Of a DNA stretch of 6,510 bases, positions 3,872 to 6,510 are shown in pieces; position 1 is the first letter of the stretch; each line of letters begins with the position of its first letter. A program made the translations under genes and the position numbers. The notes beneath the pieces are model-generated. The model was given only the letters and a program-made list of their open reading frames with translations, was not told the DNA's origin and did no database searches. Origin of the DNA: JASBZA01 sp964345295 (GTDB lineage Bacteria > Bacillota > Clostridia > Saccharofermentanales > Fastidiosipilaceae); contig CAYFQG010000043.1 of NCBI GenBank assembly GCA_964345295.1, positions 1 to 6,510 on the forward strand, read 5' to 3'.

Positions 3872-5833
3872 ATGACCAAGAGAGCAGAAAACTTAGCTTA
3901 TAAAATTATTCGTCAACATATGGTTGCTGCCGATTATCGCAAGCTGTCCCAAGACAGCCCCCATCCCTTTTATGAAGGAGACCTCATCGCCGGTCAGGAA
4001 ATAAACCTCGTTATGGATCAGACCTTGACCCAGGATGCCACGGGGACCATGGCTTACCTCCAACTGGAGAAATTAGGCATAGACCAAGTCCGTACCCTGG
4101 CCTTGTCTTACGTAGACCACAACACGCTTCAATCCGGCTTTATGAATGCTGATGACCACAAATACTTGCAAACCGTGGCTAATCGATACGGTGTTTTATT
4201 TTCCAAGGCCGGTAACGGTATATGTCACCAGGTCCACTTAGAGCGCTTCGATAAGCCCGGCCAAACCCTACTGGGATCGGATTCGCACACACCTACCGCA
4301 GGGGCTATGGCTATGATTGCAATGGGCGCAGGCGGACTAGATGTGGCTTTGGCCATGGCCGGTATTCCTTATAAACTCACTCTCCCTAAGGTATGTAAAG
4401 TCGAGCTTCGTGGCCAAATGCCGCACGGCACCAGTGCTAAAGATATCATCTTAAAGGTTCTGGAATTAGAGTCCGTTAAAGGCGGTGTGGGTAAAATCTA
4501 CGAGTATACCGGGCCGGGAGTAAAAACTTTAAGTGTGCCCGAAAGGTCTACCATCTGTAACATGGGAGCCGAACTAGGCGCCACCACCTCGCTCTTCCCT
4601 TCAGACGAAAACACCAAAGTCTTCTTAGAAAAACAAGGACGAAGCCAAGACTTTCTCCCTATGGCTGCCGACCCCGGTTGTTCTTATGACCAGGAAATTA
4701 TTATTAACTTAGATGAATTAGAACCTCTGGTAGCCTGCCCGCATTCACCTGACAACATAAAAAAGGTCCGTGAACTGGAAGACCTAAAAGTCGACCAGGT
4801 ATGTATCGGTTCTTGTACCAACAGTTCTTTTACCGACTACATGCAGGTCAGAGATATCTTGAAAGGCCACAGCATCCACCCGGATGTGTCTTTAACCTTG
4901 TCTTTCGGTTCTAAACAAGTCCTTACTATGTTGGCCCAAAACGGTGCATTGGCGGACCTGGTCCAATCCGGCGCCAGGATCTTGGAAGCTACCTGCGGCC
5001 CATGTATCGGTATGGGGCAGTCGCCTAAATCTCAGGGCATTTCGCTTCGAACCTTTAACCGGAATTTCAAGGGAAGATCCGGCACCCCCGATGCTTCCGT
5101 CTATCTGGTCTCACCTGAAACCGCAGCCGCTTCCGCTATCAAAGGCTATCTTAGCACTGCAGTCGATTTTGCCTACGAAAGAGCAGATCTGCCTGACCGG
5201 TATTTAATCGATGACTCCATGATAATCCGACCGGACTTAGATCCTGCAAAACCCGTGGTGAAGGGCCCTAATATTAAAGACGTTCCTCTGGGGAGAGCCC
5301 TGGAACCTTTACATGAACATGTCATGCTCAAGGTCGGAGACAACATCACGACCGACCACATCATCCCAGCCGGTTCCAGAGTCCTGCCTTTTAGGAGTAA
5401 TATCGAGAAGATTTCCGAATTTACATTTGAGGCAGTTGACGCGGATTTTGTTGCCAGATGTAAGGATCAAGGCGGAGGCTTTATTGTAGCCGGCGAGAAC
5501 TACGGTCAGGGATCCTCCAGAGAGCACGCTGCTTTGGCACCTTTATATCTTGGCATACGGGTGGTTCTGGCCAAATCTTTTGCCAGAATCCACAGGAAGA
5601 ATCTCATTAATAACGCTATTGTGCCTCTCCTGTTCTTAGATGCCTCAGACTATGATGACATTTCACTTATGGACCGTCTTGAAATGGATGATATTGTAGA
5701 CTTGGCTCCCGGTTCCGTTCACCTGGTTAAAGATTTAACATCCGGAAAGACCTTCACCGTAAAACACGATTTAACAGAGGATGAGATTTTGACCATAAAA
5801 AATGGCGGTCTCTTACGCCGTTACGGTAAGTAA
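3872..5833 (+). CDS. acn: Aconitate hydratase (aconitase), Aquifex-type
   Basis: A [4Fe-4S] enzyme converting citrate to isocitrate through cis-aconitate in the cytoplasm, linking gltA and icd. The 653-residue product contains VDHNT (81-85), GSDSHTPTAGAMA (135-147), and the three cluster cysteines Cys315 (CIGSCTNSS, 311-319), Cys375 and Cys378 (CGPCIGMGQSP). The C-terminal swivel domain has DNITTDHIIPAGS (490-502), the catalytic-serine loop GENYGQGSSREHAALAP (541-557) and SFARIHRKNLINN (569-581). Its length is nearer mitochondrial and Aquifex-type aconitases than the roughly 900-residue IRP/AcnA class. Isopropylmalate isomerase and homoaconitase belong to the same superfamily, but in bacteria they are usually split into two subunits or set among leucine or lysine genes, so aconitase is favoured. 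Its divergent placement with gltA suggests shared control. Cluster loss in oxygen would be expected to inactivate it, as for other aconitases. All key residues are intact. Confidence 0.95.
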   Translation: MTKRAENLAYKIIRQHMVAADYRKLSQDSPHPFYEGDLIAGQEINLVMDQTLTQDATGTMAYLQLEKLGIDQVRTLALSYVDHNTLQSGFMNADDHKYLQTVANRYGVLFSKAGNGICHQVHLERFDKPGQTLLGSDSHTPTAGAMAMIAMGAGGLDVALAMAGIPYKLTLPKVCKVELRGQMPHGTSAKDIILKVLELESVKGGVGKIYEYTGPGVKTLSVPERSTICNMGAELGATTSLFPSDENTKVFLEKQGRSQDFLPMAADPGCSYDQEIIINLDELEPLVACPHSPDNIKKVRELEDLKVDQVCIGSCTNSSFTDYMQVRDILKGHSIHPDVSLTLSFGSKQVLTMLAQNGALADLVQSGARILEATCGPCIGMGQSPKSQGISLRTFNRNFKGRSGTPDASVYLVSPETAAASAIKGYLSTAVDFAYERADLPDRYLIDDSMIIRPDLDPAKPVVKGPNIKDVPLGRALEPLHEHVMLKVGDNITTDHIIPAGSRVLPFRSNIEKISEFTFEAVDADFVARCKDQGGGFIVAGENYGQGSSREHAALAPLYLGIRVVLAKSFARIHRKNLINNAIVPLLFLDASDYDDISLMDRLEMDDIVDLAPGSVHLVKDLTSGKTFTVKHDLTEDEILTIKNGGLLRRYGK

Positions 5834-5860
5834 TACATATTTAAACGCATAGATAACAAA

Positions 5861-5894
5861 TGCCTTCTAGACTAAATGCTTGGTCTAGAAGGCA
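5861..5894. terminator. Strong hairpin between convergent acn and oxidoreductase fragment; probable bidirectional terminator
   Basis: TGCCTTCTAGACTAA pairs with TTGGTCTAGAAGGCA over 15 bp, with a single T-G wobble on the plus strand, around a 4-nt ATGC loop. It starts 27 nt after the acn stop. On the plus strand the hairpin is followed by TAATAATAAAT, lacking a proper U tract; on the minus strand it is followed by TTTGTTATCT, closer to a terminator. It therefore probably serves the minus-strand transcript best, and may stall or protect the acn transcript end. Confidence 0.7.
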
Positions 5895-5928
5895 TAATAA
5901 TAAATCAGTTATTAAGTTTGCTTTATCT

Positions 5929-6360
5929 CTAATTCATAGATAAAACCTGACCGGTTTTTTCAGACTCATATATTCCGCAAATCACCTGGACGGCTGTCTT
6001 AGCGTCTTCAGGTGGAATTAAAGATGGTCTGTCTTCTTTAATTGCAGAAATTAAATCGCAGAATAACTCGTAATGACCATAACTTCCTATATTTACATTG
6101 GATTTTCCACCGCCCACTGCTTCACCTTTTTCCGGCAAAGGCGGAGCATCTTTCTCATCAATAAATGCCCAAGTTTTAATTTCATCATCATTAAATACAA
6201 TAGAACCTTTTTCGCCGTGAATCTCAAATGTTGTTTCGTAACCGGGATAGGCTGTAGTTGCGGAATCAATCGTGATTAGGGCACCATTTTCCATCTGAAT
6301 CAAGGCTGCTGCAGTGTCCTCTACTTGAATATCTCTGGCCAATGTTAGGCTTTTGAGCGG
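5929..6360 (-). pseudogene. C-terminal fragment of a Gfo/Idh/MocA-family oxidoreductase
   Basis: Seen: about 143 residues recognisable from LKSLTLARDIQVEDTAAAL to the stop TAG at 5929-5931. ARDIQVEDTAAALIQMENGA, then ATTAYPGYETTFEIHGEKGSI and later GHYELFCDLISAI and PPEDAKTAVQVICGIYES are typical of the C-terminal substrate/oligomerisation domain of this family, which acts on sugars, inositols or their derivatives with NAD(P). Family members are about 330-400 residues; the N-terminal Rossmann domain (GxGxxG) and the central catalytic EKP region are absent. The open frame runs back to an ATG at 6421-6423, directly preceded by an in-frame TGA, but the first 21 or so residues are the wrong-frame reading of a different protein. 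No ribosome binding site supports that ATG. The fragment is therefore most likely non-functional, or artificially joined. The specific substrate cannot be inferred. Confidence 0.75.
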
Positions 6361-6361
6361 C

Positions 6362-6510
6362 TTTTTTCGAATCAAATTCATATATGAACGTGCCGGGATA
6401 ACCACCAATATACACTTTATCATTCATAAAACCGAATGCTTCAGGTTGGTTTGAGATGAGGGTATAGCTGTCAAAAGATGTATTCCGAGCAGCATCAATA
6501 ACATCTGGTG
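6362..6510 (-). pseudogene. Fragment of a beta-propeller-like protein, cut at right edge and at a junction near 6361
   Basis: A second minus-strand frame is open from the right edge and reads 49 residues that look coding, including NQPEAFGFMNDKVYIGGYPG followed by TFIYEFDSKK. Repeats of the form GxVYIGxYPGxxIYEYD are characteristic of beta-propeller blades (WD40/Kelch/PQQ-like). The frame stays open to a TGA at 6266-6268, but after the KK at 6362 it reads only the shifted oxidoreductase sequence, so the protein homology ends there. The beginning lies beyond the window. Function is unknown; the propeller call rests on motif appearance only. Confidence 0.4.

Noticed and set aside
5173..5527. 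Two minus-strand open frames opposite the acn C-terminal domain
   Set aside because: They lie opposite the conserved swivel-domain motifs of acn and have no independent coding signals.

Overview
The window looks like a draft-genome fragment of a low-to-moderate-GC Firmicute, most likely a member of the Clostridia. This rests on AGGAGG-type ribosome binding sites before most genes, a near-consensus SigA-type promoter, a clostridial-style citrate synthase of 448 residues, a short NAD-type isocitrate dehydrogenase and an Aquifex-type aconitase. The genus cannot be fixed from the sequence. A run of 10 Ns at 428-437 marks an assembly gap.

Left part, all on the minus strand: a partial membrane-protein gene (1-346), probably an ABC-type exporter, lies 1 nt downstream of a damaged ArsR-family regulator gene (348-791). 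The regulator is readable only in pieces: it has no visible start, changes frame near 572, and is interrupted by the N gap, after which a third frame gives its convincing C-terminus.

Centre: rplS (ribosomal protein L19) has its own strong promoter, overlapping the end of icd, a short leader that could fold over its ribosome binding site, and a good intrinsic terminator. Upstream on the same strand are icd and gltA, separated by only 3 nt. Facing away from gltA is the aconitase gene acn on the plus strand. Together citrate synthase, aconitase and NAD-dependent isocitrate dehydrogenase form the oxidative branch of the TCA cycle from acetyl-CoA and oxaloacetate to 2-oxoglutarate, in anaerobes mainly a route to glutamate. 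The 124-nt space between the gltA and acn start codons carries a perfect 7-bp inverted repeat whose outer edges run into -10-like hexamers pointing both ways, a plausible shared control site.

Right part: a long hairpin (5861-5894) separates acn from a convergent minus-strand region holding the C-terminal part of a Gfo/Idh/MocA oxidoreductase. Upstream of it, in another frame, is a fragment of an unrelated, beta-propeller-like protein. The two join near 6361, so this is a chimeric or deleted locus, or an assembly join. No CRISPR array, tRNA, rRNA or insertion sequence was seen. The core genes are ordinary in function; the noteworthy points are regulatory DNA and broken gene edges, and I see no convincing new biological system.
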